Of a DNA stretch of 64,000 bases, positions 33,895 to 47,536 are shown one piece after another. Under the pieces are notes generated by a model. The model was not told the DNA's origin. It worked only from the letters and a program-made list of their open reading frames with translations, and made no database searches. Positions within the stretch are counted from its first letter, which is position 1. Every line of letters begins with the position of its first letter. The position numbers and the translations under genes are program-made. The stretch comes from JAEZHK01 sp040768845 (lineage in GTDB: Bacteria > Bacillota > Clostridia > Christensenellales > Aristaeellaceae): positions 124,001-188,000 of the forward strand of contig JAXGME010000008.1 in the NCBI GenBank assembly GCA_040768845.1, in the 5' to 3' direction.

Positions 33895-34240
33895 CCCGGG
33901 GAAGATCAAGGTGTTTTATGTGGCCTGCGGCTATACGGATATGAGAAAGCAGATCGATGGGCTGGCAGCCGTAGTCCAACTCCAATACCAGAAAGAGTTC
34001 AACGAGGAGACGCTGTTCCTGTTCTGCGGCAGGAAAGCGGATCGGATAAAAGCACTATACTGGGATGGAACGGGTTATCTACTACTGTATAAACGGCTGG
34101 TCAACCAGAAGTTCCAGTGGCCGAGGAGCGAACAAGAACTGAAGCAGATCACACAGCAGGAATTCCGTTGGCTCATGGAAGGGCTGACCCTATATCAAAA
34201 GAGCGTGATTAAGCAAACCAATCCAGGTCGGATGTACTGA
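33884..34240 (+). CDS. tnpB: IS66 accessory protein TnpB
   Basis: The 118-residue protein is the conserved IS66 Orf2: KVFYVACGYTDMRKQIDGLA, LFLFCGRKADRIKALYWDGTG and KRLVNQKFQWPR. It overlaps tnpA, which indicates coupled translation. The precise role in transposition is unknown, but it is required in characterised elements. The copy looks intact. Confidence 0.95.
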   Translation: MLFDPGKIKVFYVACGYTDMRKQIDGLAAVVQLQYQKEFNEETLFLFCGRKADRIKALYWDGTGYLLLYKRLVNQKFQWPRSEQELKQITQQEFRWLMEGLTLYQKSVIKQTNPGRMY

Positions 34241-34271
34241 CGAAAACGGCTGAAACGAGAACCGAATCGAT

Positions 34272-34321
34272 GCCTGAAACCATTGAAAACACTGGCGTTT
34301 CAGGCGTTTTTGTGGTATAAT
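34272..34321 (+). promoter_or_regulatory. hairpin and -10 box before tnpC
   Basis: A 9-bp stem GCCTGAAAC/GTTTCAGGC (34272-34280 with 34297-34305) runs into GTTTTT, terminator-like. It is followed by TATAAT at 34316-34321. The element appears to separate tnpAB from tnpC transcription. Confidence 0.55.
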
Positions 34322-34374
34322 GGAACCAGCAAAAGGACATGGAACGCAACGTTTTTTCGGAAGGGGGCGGCATC

Positions 34375-36123
34375 ATGACACAGGTCAACAGCGCGCATAT
34401 ATCGCCGGAGATCAAAGCGGTTCTCGACGCGATGCAGAAGCAAATAGATGATTGTAACAAACGCGCTGTCGCCGCCGAAGCCCGCGTGCTTGTTCTGGAA
34501 ATGCAAATCAAAGAGAAGGATGCTGAGATTGCCCGCCTGAAAGAAACCGTTGCCAAGTACCAGAATATGCTTTTCGGTGCGCACAGCGAGAAGACGAAGT
34601 ATCTGAATACTGGCACACAGTTGAGCATATTCGGGGAAGAACAGCCGGAAGCCATGCCGAGCGTTACGCCGACCGCGCCAGTATCAGGGTATGGCCGTCA
34701 GCAGAAAACCAAGAAAGAACGCGACGATTGCATTGAACTGATGATCGCATCCGGACGCTTTCCGGTAGAAACGAAAATTATCGATTTGCCTGAAGCGGAG
34801 CGCTTTGATTCGGACGGCAGGCCGCTGGAGTGCCTGGGCGTCGAGACGGTTCGCAGGACAATCACGGCAACGCGGCAGGAATATCATGTGGAAATCCTGC
34901 AACGCCGCGTTTACGGTTCTCCCCGCGACAAAGCAACGCAACAGCGCGCGGAGGTGAAGTCGCCGGAAGTCGCGCCAGCGGTCATCCCTCACAGCATCGC
35001 ATCCTCGTCATTGATCGCCCATATCGCTCAGAAGAAGTTTGAATACGGTATGCCGCTCTATCGCCAAGAACGGGAGATGCAGGATCGGGGCGTGCCCATT
35101 CGGCGGAACATGCTGGCCAACTGGATGATCCTGAGTTCGCGGTATATTGAGCAGCTCTGGCTGCATATGAAAGCCGAGATGCTTACGCTGGGTGTGATAC
35201 ACGCTGACGAAACACCATACCAGGTGCTTGTAAATGAGAAGGGCAATCCGAGAGCGAAATTACAGATGTGGGCCTATGTCAGTGGAAAAGCGTGTCCGCG
35301 GCAGATCGCGTGTTTTGAATATCAGCCCAGCCGTGAAAGAAAGCACCCGGCAGCGTTTTTGGAAGGGTATGAGGGATGCGTGATCACGGATGGGTATTCA
35401 GCATACCGCACGATCAAGGAACTGAAGTTTGGCGGCTGTTGGGCGCATGCCCGGCGAAAATGGTTTGACGCATTGCCAAAAGAAATAAAACTGCAGGATT
35501 CCAAGAACGACCGGCTGAACGGTGCCCCTAAAGCGGCAGTCGATCCGGATCGATGCATACAGCTTCGGCTGCTGTTGCTGATCAACAGGCTGTTTGGGCT
35601 TGAAGAGACGTACGAAAAAGAGGGCTCGTTGCCTGCGGAGCGGTTAGCGCGCAGGCAAAGTGAAAGCGCGCCCGTTCTGAGCGAGTACTGGTCTGTTGTG
35701 GAAGGCATAAAGGACGCGACTGGGCAACTGAGCAAAGCCGTGACCTATTCGCTCAATCAAAAGAAGTACTTGATGACCTTCATGTCGCATGGCGAAATGG
35801 AGATCAGCAACAATCAGGTTGAAAACGTCATCCGAAACTTTGTGGTAGGCAGGAAGAACTGGCTCTTCAGCGATACGGAAGCTGGCGCGAAAGCGACTGC
35901 GATGTATTATTCGCTGATTGTTACCGCCAAAGCCAATGGCCTGGATGTTTTCAAGTATCTGGTTCATGTGCTGGATACCATGTCTCAGGCAGTCAACGGC
36001 AAGAGATTGCTGTCCGGCGATGAGTTGAACCAGTTGCTTAATGGACTCATGCCATGGTCTGCTGAGATGCAGGAACGATTTGAAGCGCCTGATCCATTCT
36101 TGAAAACGGCACGCGCTTCTTGA
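34375..36123 (+). CDS. tnpC: IS66 transposase TnpC
   Basis: The start at 34375 (MTQVNSAHISPE) is seven bases after GGAAGGGGG; the ATG at 34339 has poorer spacing. The 582-residue transposase has an N-terminal coiled coil (about 10-65) and LFGAHSEKTKYL. The catalytic core has Asp in VIHADETPYQVL, Asp in CVITDGYSAYRTI and Glu in MEISNNQVENVIRNFVVGRKNW. All three acidic residues are present, so it is probably active. Confidence 0.95.
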   Translation: MTQVNSAHISPEIKAVLDAMQKQIDDCNKRAVAAEARVLVLEMQIKEKDAEIARLKETVAKYQNMLFGAHSEKTKYLNTGTQLSIFGEEQPEAMPSVTPTAPVSGYGRQQKTKKERDDCIELMIASGRFPVETKIIDLPEAERFDSDGRPLECLGVETVRRTITATRQEYHVEILQRRVYGSPRDKATQQRAEVKSPEVAPAVIPHSIASSSLIAHIAQKKFEYGMPLYRQEREMQDRGVPIRRNMLANWMILSSRYIEQLWLHMKAEMLTLGVIHADETPYQVLVNEKGNPRAKLQMWAYVSGKACPRQIACFEYQPSRERKHPAAFLEGYEGCVITDGYSAYRTIKELKFGGCWAHARRKWFDALPKEIKLQDSKNDRLNGAPKAAVDPDRCIQLRLLLLINRLFGLEETYEKEGSLPAERLARRQSESAPVLSEYWSVVEGIKDATGQLSKAVTYSLNQKKYLMTFMSHGEMEISNNQVENVIRNFVVGRKNWLFSDTEAGAKATAMYYSLIVTAKANGLDVFKYLVHVLDTMSQAVNGKRLLSGDELNQLLNGLMPWSAEMQERFEAPDPFLKTARAS

Positions 36124-36144
36124 GTTGGGAGTGTCCCCGCGAGT

Positions 36145-37599
36145 GTGTAAATGGATAATCTCATGGGGCCAAGATCATACTAAAACCGCTTTTACTCGTG
36201 CGCAGGATAGGGCCACGTTGGAGAACGACCCGAGCGTCGCACGAGGTTTGGCGGGGCGGCGAGGGGGAACTCGTCGCCTTCTTGCCGCCCCGGAAAACCA
36301 AAGCGGAAAACTCCGGGGCGGCGGGGCAGCGCCCCGCATTACCCAATCTGGCGGATGTCCAGACGGTCGGGGAAGAACATCATCAGCTGTCCCATTATAA
36401 CACCCCAATCGCGCACCGGCATCGTCCATTTTTTGGTAATCTCTTGGATCGACAGATAGATCGATTTGCGGATCGAATCGTCGGTCGGATAGACGGACTT
36501 GGTCTTGGTGAACTTGCGAAGCATCCGGTGGAATCCCTCCACTGCGTTGGTCGTGTAGATCAGCCTGCGGACCTCCTGGGGGTATTTGAAGTACGTAGAC
36601 AGCTCCGCCCAGTTCGCGTCCCAGGACTTGAGGATTTGCGGGTATTTCGTTCCCCAAACCTCCCGAAAATGCTCAAGCTGGTATTCCGCGTCCTCCAGCG
36701 TCGGCGCGCCATATACCTTCTTTAAGTCCGCCATCACGGCTTTGAGGTCTTTGTATGGCACAAACTTTGTAGAGTTTCTGATCTGGTGAATCACGCACAG
36801 CTGCTGTTCCGTCCGGGGAAACACCGTCGAGATCGCCTCCGAAAACCCGCTCAGATTGTCCCGGCAGGCAATCAGAATGTCCTTTACCCCGCGGTTTTTC
36901 AGCTCATTGCATACCGTCGTCCAGAAACTCGCACTCTCGTTTTCCGACATCCAGATCCCCAGGATCTCTTTCTTCCCCTCCAGGTTGATCCCCAGCACTG
37001 AGTATACACATTTGTTGATCACCCGCCCATCCTTCCTTACCTTGAACACGATCCCATCCAGGAACACGATCGGGTACACCGCGTCCAGCCCTCTGGCCTG
37101 CCATTCCGCTACCTGTGGCATGACCTTGTCCGTGATCCGGCTGATCAGACTCGCGGATGCCTCCACTCCATAGATGTCCCGCAGATGATCTTCGATGTCC
37201 CGATTGCTCATCCCCTTCGCGTACATCCCGATCACGCGGCTCTCCAGATCCTCCGTCTTTGTTTGCCGCTTCTCGATTACCTGCGGTTCAAAGCTCCCGT
37301 TCCGATCCCGCGGTACGCTGATCTCCAGTTCCCCGTATTCCGATTTCACCGTCTTTTTCCCGTACCCGTTTCGGCTGTTTCCACTTCGATCGCCCTGGTT
37401 GCTGTGCTTTTCGTACCCCAGGTGCTCGTCCATCTCCCCTTCCAGCATCGCCTGGATCGTTCCCTGAAACAGCGACTTCAGCAGTGCCTGCACATCCCTC
37501 ATGTCTTTGCACTCTTCCGCCAGTAATCCCACCAGTTCCTTCTCTCGCTCGCTCATGTCAACATCTCCTTCTTTATTTGGAGATTATTGCCATTTACAC
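36145..37599 (-). mobile_element. IS256-family insertion sequence
   Basis: The left end reads GTGTAAATGGATAATCTC and the right end is its inverted counterpart GAGATTATTGCCATTTACAC, differing by two inserted bases. The transposase lies between them on the minus strand, with its start near the right end. The flanks (GCGAGT on the left, GGTTCGCT on the right) are not a target duplication, which suggests a rearrangement after insertion. Between 36163 and 36338 the element holds only GC-rich inverted repeats. Confidence 0.85.
36339..37556 (-). CDS. IS256/Mutator-type transposase
   Basis: The 405-residue transposase starts after AAGGAGATGTTGAC. The DDE residues are Asp in PIVFLDGIVFKVR, Asp in ACRDNLSGF (where DGLxGF is usual) and Glu in TTNAVEGFHRMLRK. 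The family signature CVIHQIRNSTKFV lies between them. The N-terminal part has the DNA-binding region with NGYGKKTVKSEYGELEI. It is full length and appears intact. Confidence 0.96.
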   Translation of the reverse strand: MSEREKELVGLLAEECKDMRDVQALLKSLFQGTIQAMLEGEMDEHLGYEKHSNQGDRSGNSRNGYGKKTVKSEYGELEISVPRDRNGSFEPQVIEKRQTKTEDLESRVIGMYAKGMSNRDIEDHLRDIYGVEASASLISRITDKVMPQVAEWQARGLDAVYPIVFLDGIVFKVRKDGRVINKCVYSVLGINLEGKKEILGIWMSENESASFWTTVCNELKNRGVKDILIACRDNLSGFSEAISTVFPRTEQQLCVIHQIRNSTKFVPYKDLKAVMADLKKVYGAPTLEDAEYQLEHFREVWGTKYPQILKSWDANWAELSTYFKYPQEVRRLIYTTNAVEGFHRMLRKFTKTKSVYPTDDSIRKSIYLSIQEITKKWTMPVRDWGVIMGQLMMFFPDRLDIRQIG

Positions 37600-37827
37600 G
37601 GTTCGCTATACAGCCTCGATTCATTCCTTTCGCGCTCTCCGCTGGATATTGCGGATGATGAAACGACGTGGGCGGTGCTCGTGCGGCAGGTTACGGTCAA
37701 GGTTGACCACTCGCTGGTTTTCCGTTTCATCGACGGCAGCGAGTTTGAGTTCCAATTGCCGGACTTTTCCCCGCGATACAGGAACAGCTTGTCGGCAGTG
37801 CGGGGCAAATGCACCAAGGATTTTTGA
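37600..37827 (+). pseudogene. C-terminal remnant of a large serine recombinase
   Basis: Only about 75 residues remain, directly beside the right end of the IS256 element. DDETTWAVLVRQVTVKVDHS followed by LVFRFIDGSEFEFQLP resembles the C-terminal end of Tn4451/TnpX-type recombinases, where a WxxLVxxVTV...LVFRFxDGTE pattern is common. The catalytic N-terminal domain is absent. The fragment implies an older mobile element next to the tRNA-Asn and rRNA operon. The short match limits certainty. Confidence 0.55.
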
Positions 37828-37856
37828 AATGCACCAAAAATCAAGATTTGCACCAA
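37810..37856 (+). repeat. three TGCACCAA direct repeats
   Basis: TGCACCAA occurs at 37810, 37830 and 37849, a 19-20 base period, right at the end of the recombinase remnant. Iteron-like protein binding or an old recombination site is possible. The remaining sequence to 38015 shows nothing I recognise. Confidence 0.5.
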
Positions 37857-38015
37857 AACGGCTGCTCGTTAACGATTTGCCGGAGGGAAAGCGGCGTTTG
37901 GGCGTAAAATCGGCGTTTCAAAGGGAAAACCACGGCCCGGCGCGTCCGGCTGCTATTGCTTTTGGAAACATAAACCGTTCAAAAAGCCCGCGCTTACAGG
38001 CTTTGGGGGCATGAA

Positions 38016-38064
38016 AATATCGCAGAATACGGATACAAACATTGTATCAATATTCTGCGATATT
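38016..38064 (-). terminator. terminator of the rRNA operon
   Basis: A perfect 14-bp outer stem (38016-38029 with 38051-38064) encloses a second 7-bp stem GATACAA/TTGTATC. On the minus strand it is followed by TTTC. It lies two bases beyond the tRNA-Asn 3' end. Confidence 0.8.
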
Positions 38065-38066
38065 GT

Positions 38067-38141
<75 letters not shown>

Positions 38142-38148
38142 ATAAGGG

Positions 38149-38179
38149 GATGTTGGAGACTTTGAGGGTCTCCAACATC
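38149..38179 (-). other. processing hairpin between 5S and tRNA-Asn
   Basis: A perfect 12-bp stem GATGTTGGAGAC/GTCTCCAACATC with a seven-base loop and no T-run separates 5S from the tRNA. It is probably an RNase processing site. Confidence 0.6.
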
Positions 38180-38188
38180 TTAGTGGAA

Positions 38189-38304
38189 TCCGGCGGCGAC
38201 CTACTCTCCCGGGCCGTGTCCAGCCAAGTACCATCAGCGCGTGGAGGCTTAACTTCTGTGTTCGGTATGGGAACAGGTGGAACCCTCCAGCCATAGCCAC
38301 CGGA
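38189..38304 (-). rRNA. rrf: 5S ribosomal RNA
   Basis: The 116-nt gene begins TCCGGTGGC and ends GCCGCCGGA on the minus strand, pairing its ends. The universal CCGAACACAGAAGTTAAGC stretch is present. It follows 23S after a spacer of about 136 bases. Confidence 0.95.
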
Positions 38305-38440
38305 AATCGTATGACATTTTCAGGGGGCGTCTTTACGCCCTTCGCATCCTGAAAACCGCACAGGAAAAGTGACCTCGCCCGGGCCTTTACGCCCCGGCTC
38401 CAAAGCCGCGCTTGCGCGCATGAGCATTCAGAACTTCCAA

Positions 38441-43464
<5,024 letters not shown>

Positions 43465-43603
43465 ATCCTTTTCTCGGTGCTTCATGCCCGCCAAGGCACC
43501 CCACACCAAGCCTTTAACTCTTCAGAATCTGACTGTTCTTTCTCTCTCGCTCTCGCTGTATCGTTTTCAAGAATCGCTTGCCGTTTTTCAAGCGGCGAAT
43601 GTT

Positions 43604-43632
43604 ATTGTACCAAACGGGGGAGCCTTTGTCAA
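43604..43632 (-). promoter_or_regulatory. rRNA operon promoter
   Basis: On the minus strand TTGACA (43627-43632) and TACAAT (43604-43609) are 17 bases apart, about 140 bases before 16S. The leader contains a CCGCTTGAAAAACGG hairpin. Confidence 0.88.
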
Positions 43633-43665
43633 CACTTTTCTTTGTTAATTCAAGGTTTTCCGCAA

Positions 43666-43694
43666 TTGACATCCGGCCGGGTTTTTTCTATTAT
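43666..43694 (+). promoter_or_regulatory. promoter of the RNA methyltransferase
   Basis: TTGACA (43666-43671) and TATTAT (43689-43694) are 17 bases apart. It is divergent from the rRNA promoter, with the two -35 boxes 33 bases apart. Confidence 0.8.
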
Positions 43695-43732
43695 ATAAGG
43701 AACGGAAACGACCCTCCGAAAGGGTGAGCGAC

Positions 43733-44455
43733 ATGCCCCGGCTGGAACCCTATCACAAGCGGCTGCCCTACGGCTACGCGCTGGGCATCTATCCGTCCAC
43801 GGTGCTGATCGAGGCGCGCCCCGAGAAAGCGCGGCGGCTGTTGCTGAGCCCCGCAGGGCTGGAGAGTGAGGGCGTGGCGCTGCTGCGCGAACGGTGCCGC
43901 GCGCTGGGCATCCGCGAGGAGGAGGCCGAGCGGGTGCTGCGCCGCGAATCCAAAAAGGACAACTGCTTTGCGGGCGTCGTATTTGACAAGTACGCCTCGC
44001 CGCCCAACCCGGAAAGTCCCCACGTGGTGCTTTGCCAGATCAGCGACCAGGGCAACCTGGGCACGGCGCTTCGCGCCTGCCTGGCCTTTGGCATCCGCGA
44101 CGTGGCGCTGATCCGCCCCTGCGTGGACGCCTTCGACCCCCACGCGGTGCGCGCTTCCATGGGCGCCCTGTTCCGGATGAACGTGGCCACCTACGACCGC
44201 TTTGACGACTACCGCGCCCTCTACCCATCCCACGCCCTCTACCCCTTTATGCTGGACGGCGCGACCGAGCTGGACGAAGCCGCCCGAACCCGGCCGGACC
44301 GCTTCGCGCTGGTGTTTGGCAACGAGGCCTCCGGCCTTCCCGCCGACTTTGCGGTGCTGGGCCGGCCCGTCGTCATCCCCCAGAGCCGGGCGGTGGACTC
44401 CCTCAACCTGTCGGTGGCCGTGGCGCTGGGGGTCTATGCCTTCACCCGCTGCTGA
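43733..44455 (+). CDS. SpoU/TrmH-family RNA methyltransferase
   Basis: The ATG at 43733 is chosen because AAAGGG is eight bases upstream; a GTG at 43724 overlaps the site. The 240-residue protein has the three SPOUT knot motifs: QISDQGNLGTALRACLAFG, ALVFGNEASGLP and VIPQSRAVDSLNLSVAVA. These bind SAM and the target ribose. Such enzymes 2'-O-methylate tRNA or rRNA. Its divergent position beside the rRNA operon invites an rRNA target, but that is only suggestive. Confidence 0.9.
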   Translation: MPRLEPYHKRLPYGYALGIYPSTVLIEARPEKARRLLLSPAGLESEGVALLRERCRALGIREEEAERVLRRESKKDNCFAGVVFDKYASPPNPESPHVVLCQISDQGNLGTALRACLAFGIRDVALIRPCVDAFDPHAVRASMGALFRMNVATYDRFDDYRALYPSHALYPFMLDGATELDEAARTRPDRFALVFGNEASGLPADFAVLGRPVVIPQSRAVDSLNLSVAVALGVYAFTRC

Positions 44456-44489
44456 GGGCTGGTAATTGTTTCCAATTTATTAATAACTG

Positions 44490-44518
44490 TTGACATAATT
44501 GATACGAGTTGTTACAAT
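44490..44518 (+). promoter_or_regulatory. promoter of the CAP-domain gene
   Basis: TTGACA (44490-44495) and TACAAT (44513-44518) are 17 bases apart, about 48 bases before the start. Confidence 0.85.
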
Positions 44519-44565
44519 TCCTACGAAACTAGTTTCTATTCTGTTTCGCAAGGAAGTGTAACCGC

Positions 44566-45243
44566 ATGAAAATCAAGGTTCGGATTCTGGTGCTGGCGCT
44601 GGCGCTTATGCTGGCCACCGCGCCTGCGCTGGCGGCAAGCTGCCCCAACGGGAGCGATTCCTATTCCTACAACGTATCCTACGGCGGAAAGACCTACACG
44701 GTGACCTGCACCAAGGACGGCAAGACCTCCATCACCCCCTATACCGCCGCCGCGGCGAAGCCCGCGGCCACGGTCTGCCCGACCGCCACGGCAAAGCCTT
44801 CCGCCACCAAGAAGCCGACTGCCACGGCGAAGCCTTCCGCCACCAAGAAACCGACCGCTACGGAGAAGCCCGCCTCCGGTTCCTCGATGAGCGCCATGGC
44901 CGCCGAGGTGGTGCGCCAGACCAACGCCGAGCGCGCGAAGCAGGGCCTGTCGACGCTGACCGTTTCCAGCGAGCTGACCCGCGCCGCCGCGGTGCGCGCC
45001 CAGGAGATTGTGAAGAAGTTCAGCCACACCCGGCCGGACGGCAGCGCCTGGTCCACGGTATCCTCCGCCGCCCGCGGCGAGAACATCGCCATGGGGCAGC
45101 AGAGCGCCGACAAGGTGATGGCCGCCTGGATGAGCTCCTCGGGCCACCGCGCCAACATTCTGCGCTCGTCCTTCGGTTCCATTGGCGTCGCGGCCTACAA
45201 GGTGGGCAACACCCTGTACTGGGTGCAGCTCTTTGGCGGCTGA
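44566..45243 (+). CDS. secreted CAP/SCP-domain protein
   Basis: The 225-residue protein starts after AAGGAAGTG. Residues 1-24 are a signal peptide (ILVLALALMLATAPALA). A short region with two cysteines follows, then a linker of TAKPSATKKP-type repeats (about 66-105) that would span the cell wall. The CAP domain (about 110-225) has VVRQTNAERAKQGLSTL, FSHTRPDGSAWSTV, GENIAMG and WMSSSGHRANILRSSF with the family His and Glu residues. It resembles spore- and wall-associated YkwD proteins. Its function is unknown; it may be adhesive or lytic. Confidence 0.9.
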   Translation: MKIKVRILVLALALMLATAPALAASCPNGSDSYSYNVSYGGKTYTVTCTKDGKTSITPYTAAAAKPAATVCPTATAKPSATKKPTATAKPSATKKPTATEKPASGSSMSAMAAEVVRQTNAERAKQGLSTLTVSSELTRAAAVRAQEIVKKFSHTRPDGSAWSTVSSAARGENIAMGQQSADKVMAAWMSSSGHRANILRSSFGSIGVAAYKVGNTLYWVQLFGG

Positions 45244-45272
45244 CATGGCGCCGGAACCCCCGTTACGGAAAA

Positions 45273-45297
45273 TGGGCCGCGCGTATCGCGCGGCCCA
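45273..45297. terminator. bidirectional terminator
   Basis: An 11-bp stem TGGGCCGCGCG/CGCGCGGCCCA with loop TAT is followed by TTTT on both strands (after CGCC on plus, directly on minus). It serves the convergent CAP and caspase genes. Confidence 0.85.
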
Positions 45298-45318
45298 CGC
45301 CTTTTGGCGGAAGGGAAG

Positions 45319-47322
45319 TCAGTTGACCGCCTCGTACCAGGCGTCGGAGCCCAGCAGGTTGAGGCCGGCAAACTTGGGATAATCCTCCAGGTTCAGCTCC
45401 ACGGTGTAGGTGATGCAGCGCCCGCTGCGCACCTGCTTTCGGGTGAGGAAGTCCACCGTGTCGTAGATCTTTGTGCCGTTTTTCAGCCGGAGCACGATCA
45501 GCCCCCGATCGGTCTGGGGCACCGTCTGGGTATAGCGGGTGCGGTTGTAGAAGTACAGGTCCACGCGCATCGAGCCGGTGGCGGTGTAGTAGATCCTGCG
45601 GGCGCTGTTGACCAGCTTGCCCGAGGCGCTCTTGGCCCGCGAGCGGGGAACGGACTGGTTTTTGACCACGTTCACCGCGCAGGTGGCCTTTTTGCCGTTT
45701 GCCGTCCGGACGGTGATGGTCGTCTTGCCGGTGGCGACGGCGGTCACCTGTCCGTCGGCGTTGACGGTGGCGACCTTCGGCTTTGAGCTGGTCCAGGTGA
45801 CGGACTTGTTCTCCGCGTTGGCGGGGGAAATGGTCTCCGCCAGAAACACCTTCTGGCCGGGGATCAGCGTCAGCTTTTTCGCGTCCAGCTTGACGGAGCG
45901 GGGCAGCGCGCCGGTGGCGGTGACGACGCACTCGGCGGTGACGCCGCTGGTGGCGGTGGCGGTAATGGTGGCGGTGCCGCTCTTGCCCACGGCGGTGATC
46001 CTGCCGCTGGAGGAGACCGTGGCCACCGACAAATCGCTGGACTTCCAGCGCAGGTTCTTGTACTTGGCCGAGGCGGGGCTGAAGCGGGTGGGCATGGTGT
46101 AGCTCTTGCCCTGCTCCAGGGTCAGGGTGTACGTCTTGAAGCGCAGCTTCTGCACCACGTAGCGGGCGGAGAGCACGCGCACCTGGCAGGTGGTGTAGCT
46201 GGTGCCCGACTGCGCCATGATGACGGCGGGGGTGGAGCTGCTGGCCCGGACGCCGGTCACGAGGCCGGTGGTGCTGACGGTGGCGATGGCGTTTTTCGAC
46301 GACGACCAGCCCACCGACCCGGTCAGGCCGCTGTCCAGCTGGAGCGTCATGCCCGGCGCGATGCAGGCCTTCGCCAGGTTCATCGTGGTGACGGGGGACT
46401 TGGCGACCTCGCCCTCGTCGGGATCGGACGCCTCACGGCGGACCAGCGTCTGGACGCTGCCCTCCGGGTAGATCTGCATGTTCTGCTGGTATTTTGTGCC
46501 CTTGAGGCTGCGGGCGACCTCCGCGGCCGCGTGGGCGTAGGCCTCGCCGACGGTAACGGTGCCGTCCCCATTGGCGTCGCCCTCAAGCTTTGACAGCCGG
46601 TTGCCGGCGGCGGCGGCGCCGCTGTGCTGCCAGCCCATGGCCTCGCACAGGTAGTTGGTGGCCAGGCCGTAGCTGGCGCCGCTGCCGGAGGAAGCGTAGG
46701 AATCCTCCGTCTGCGACGAGGACGCGATCACGTGAAACTTGGCGCCGGAGGTGATCGCCTTGGCGGCCAGGCCCGAGCCGGCCTCGCTGAAGGCAGCGAC
46801 GGCGTTTTCCGCAAAGCTTCCGGAAGCGGCCGCGCGCTTGTTGATCAGCCCGCCCGATTCGCAGGCGTCCAGCAGGATGATCACCGTGCCGCGCACGTTG
46901 GAAAGCGTGCTCTGCAGCAGCGAAAAGCTGTATATATCGCTGCCACCGTTGTAGTTCACGCCCGCGAGGCCGCTGGACGCGCCGTGGCCGCTGTAATAGA
47001 ACACCGTCACGTCGTCGTCGTCCGCGCCCCAGGAGAGCATGCCGTTCACCGCGGCCTGGATTCCGACCGCGCTCTGGTTTTCCCGCACGAGTATCGTGCC
47101 GTAGCCGATCGAGCCCGACCGAAGCGCGTCCCGCATGTTGGCCGCGTCATAGGCGCAGCTCGGCAGGTTGGGAAGGTTTGCGTAGCTGCTGTTGCCGACC
47201 AGAAGCGCCCGGTAGGTCACCGTGCCGTCGGAATCGGCCAGCGCGGGCGCGGCCAACGCCGTCATAAGGACCAGTGCGGCCAGGAGCACCCGGCGAAGCC
47301 CCCTCGTTTGAATGTTCATCAT
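45319..47322 (-). CDS. secreted caspase-like protease with EF-hand and BIG2 domains
   Basis: The ATG at 47322 lies eight bases after GGAGG and gives 667 residues. Residues 1-30 are a signal peptide. Residues about 36-300 form a C14 caspase domain: RALLVGNSSYANLPNLPSC, FYYSGHGA (His113) and IILLDACESGG (Cys154) supply the catalytic dyad. DANGDGTVTVGE at 249-260 is a perfect EF-hand/dockerin-type calcium loop inside the protease half. Two or three BIG2 repeats follow (about 340-590), each with a W(T/S)SSxxxVATV core, then a C-terminal domain of unknown type. I infer a calcium-activated extracellular cysteine protease; the target is unknown. Confidence 0.88.
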   Translation of the reverse strand: MMNIQTRGLRRVLLAALVLMTALAAPALADSDGTVTYRALLVGNSSYANLPNLPSCAYDAANMRDALRSGSIGYGTILVRENQSAVGIQAAVNGMLSWGADDDDVTVFYYSGHGASSGLAGVNYNGGSDIYSFSLLQSTLSNVRGTVIILLDACESGGLINKRAAASGSFAENAVAAFSEAGSGLAAKAITSGAKFHVIASSSQTEDSYASSGSGASYGLATNYLCEAMGWQHSGAAAAGNRLSKLEGDANGDGTVTVGEAYAHAAAEVARSLKGTKYQQNMQIYPEGSVQTLVRREASDPDEGEVAKSPVTTMNLAKACIAPGMTLQLDSGLTGSVGWSSSKNAIATVSTTGLVTGVRASSSTPAVIMAQSGTSYTTCQVRVLSARYVVQKLRFKTYTLTLEQGKSYTMPTRFSPASAKYKNLRWKSSDLSVATVSSSGRITAVGKSGTATITATATSGVTAECVVTATGALPRSVKLDAKKLTLIPGQKVFLAETISPANAENKSVTWTSSKPKVATVNADGQVTAVATGKTTITVRTANGKKATCAVNVVKNQSVPRSRAKSASGKLVNSARRIYYTATGSMRVDLYFYNRTRYTQTVPQTDRGLIVLRLKNGTKIYDTVDFLTRKQVRSGRCITYTVELNLEDYPKFAGLNLLGSDAWYEAVN

Positions 47323-47380
47323 ATCCCACGCCTCCGAAAACGTCCGAAAAAGGAAGTAGAAAAGCAATGATTGTCTTTGA

Positions 47381-47409
47381 ATTGTAATATCTTCCAGCTC
47401 CGATGTCAA
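47381..47409 (-). promoter_or_regulatory. promoter of the caspase-like gene
   Basis: On the minus strand TTGACA (47404-47409) and TACAAT (47381-47386) are 17 bases apart, about 59 bases before the start. Confidence 0.85.
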
Positions 47410-47536
47410 GGCTTTTTAAAAAATTCACGGTCCTGCCCCACGGCGCGCTTTCCGGCGCGGCGCATTTATGCTAAACTGTTGGAGGCGCCCGCGGGCGCTG
47501 TCCGTATCCGAAACCTTCAAACGGGGAGGCAAGCCC

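Larger units (their letters stand above)
33340..36144 (+). mobile_element. IS66-family insertion sequence, ends approximate
   Basis: Three genes in the order tnpA, tnpB, tnpC define an IS66 element. Its GC content is clearly lower than that of the flanking operons. The left edge lies somewhere between the GHL6 start (33304) and tnpA; the right edge lies between the tnpC stop (36123) and the IS256 end at 36145. I could not find convincing inverted ends or an 8-bp target duplication, so the right end may have been cut by the IS256 element. Confidence 0.8.

Noticed and set aside
36125..36400. Short plus-strand frame between tnpC and the IS256 transposase
   Set aside because: It crosses the IS256 end and runs into the antisense of the transposase; the sequence is GC-rich inverted repeats.
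44757..44880. Tandem repeats of about 36 bases resembling a small CRISPR-like array
   Set aside because: The repeats are in frame and encode the Thr/Ala/Lys/Pro wall-spanning linker of the CAP protein; there are no unique spacers.
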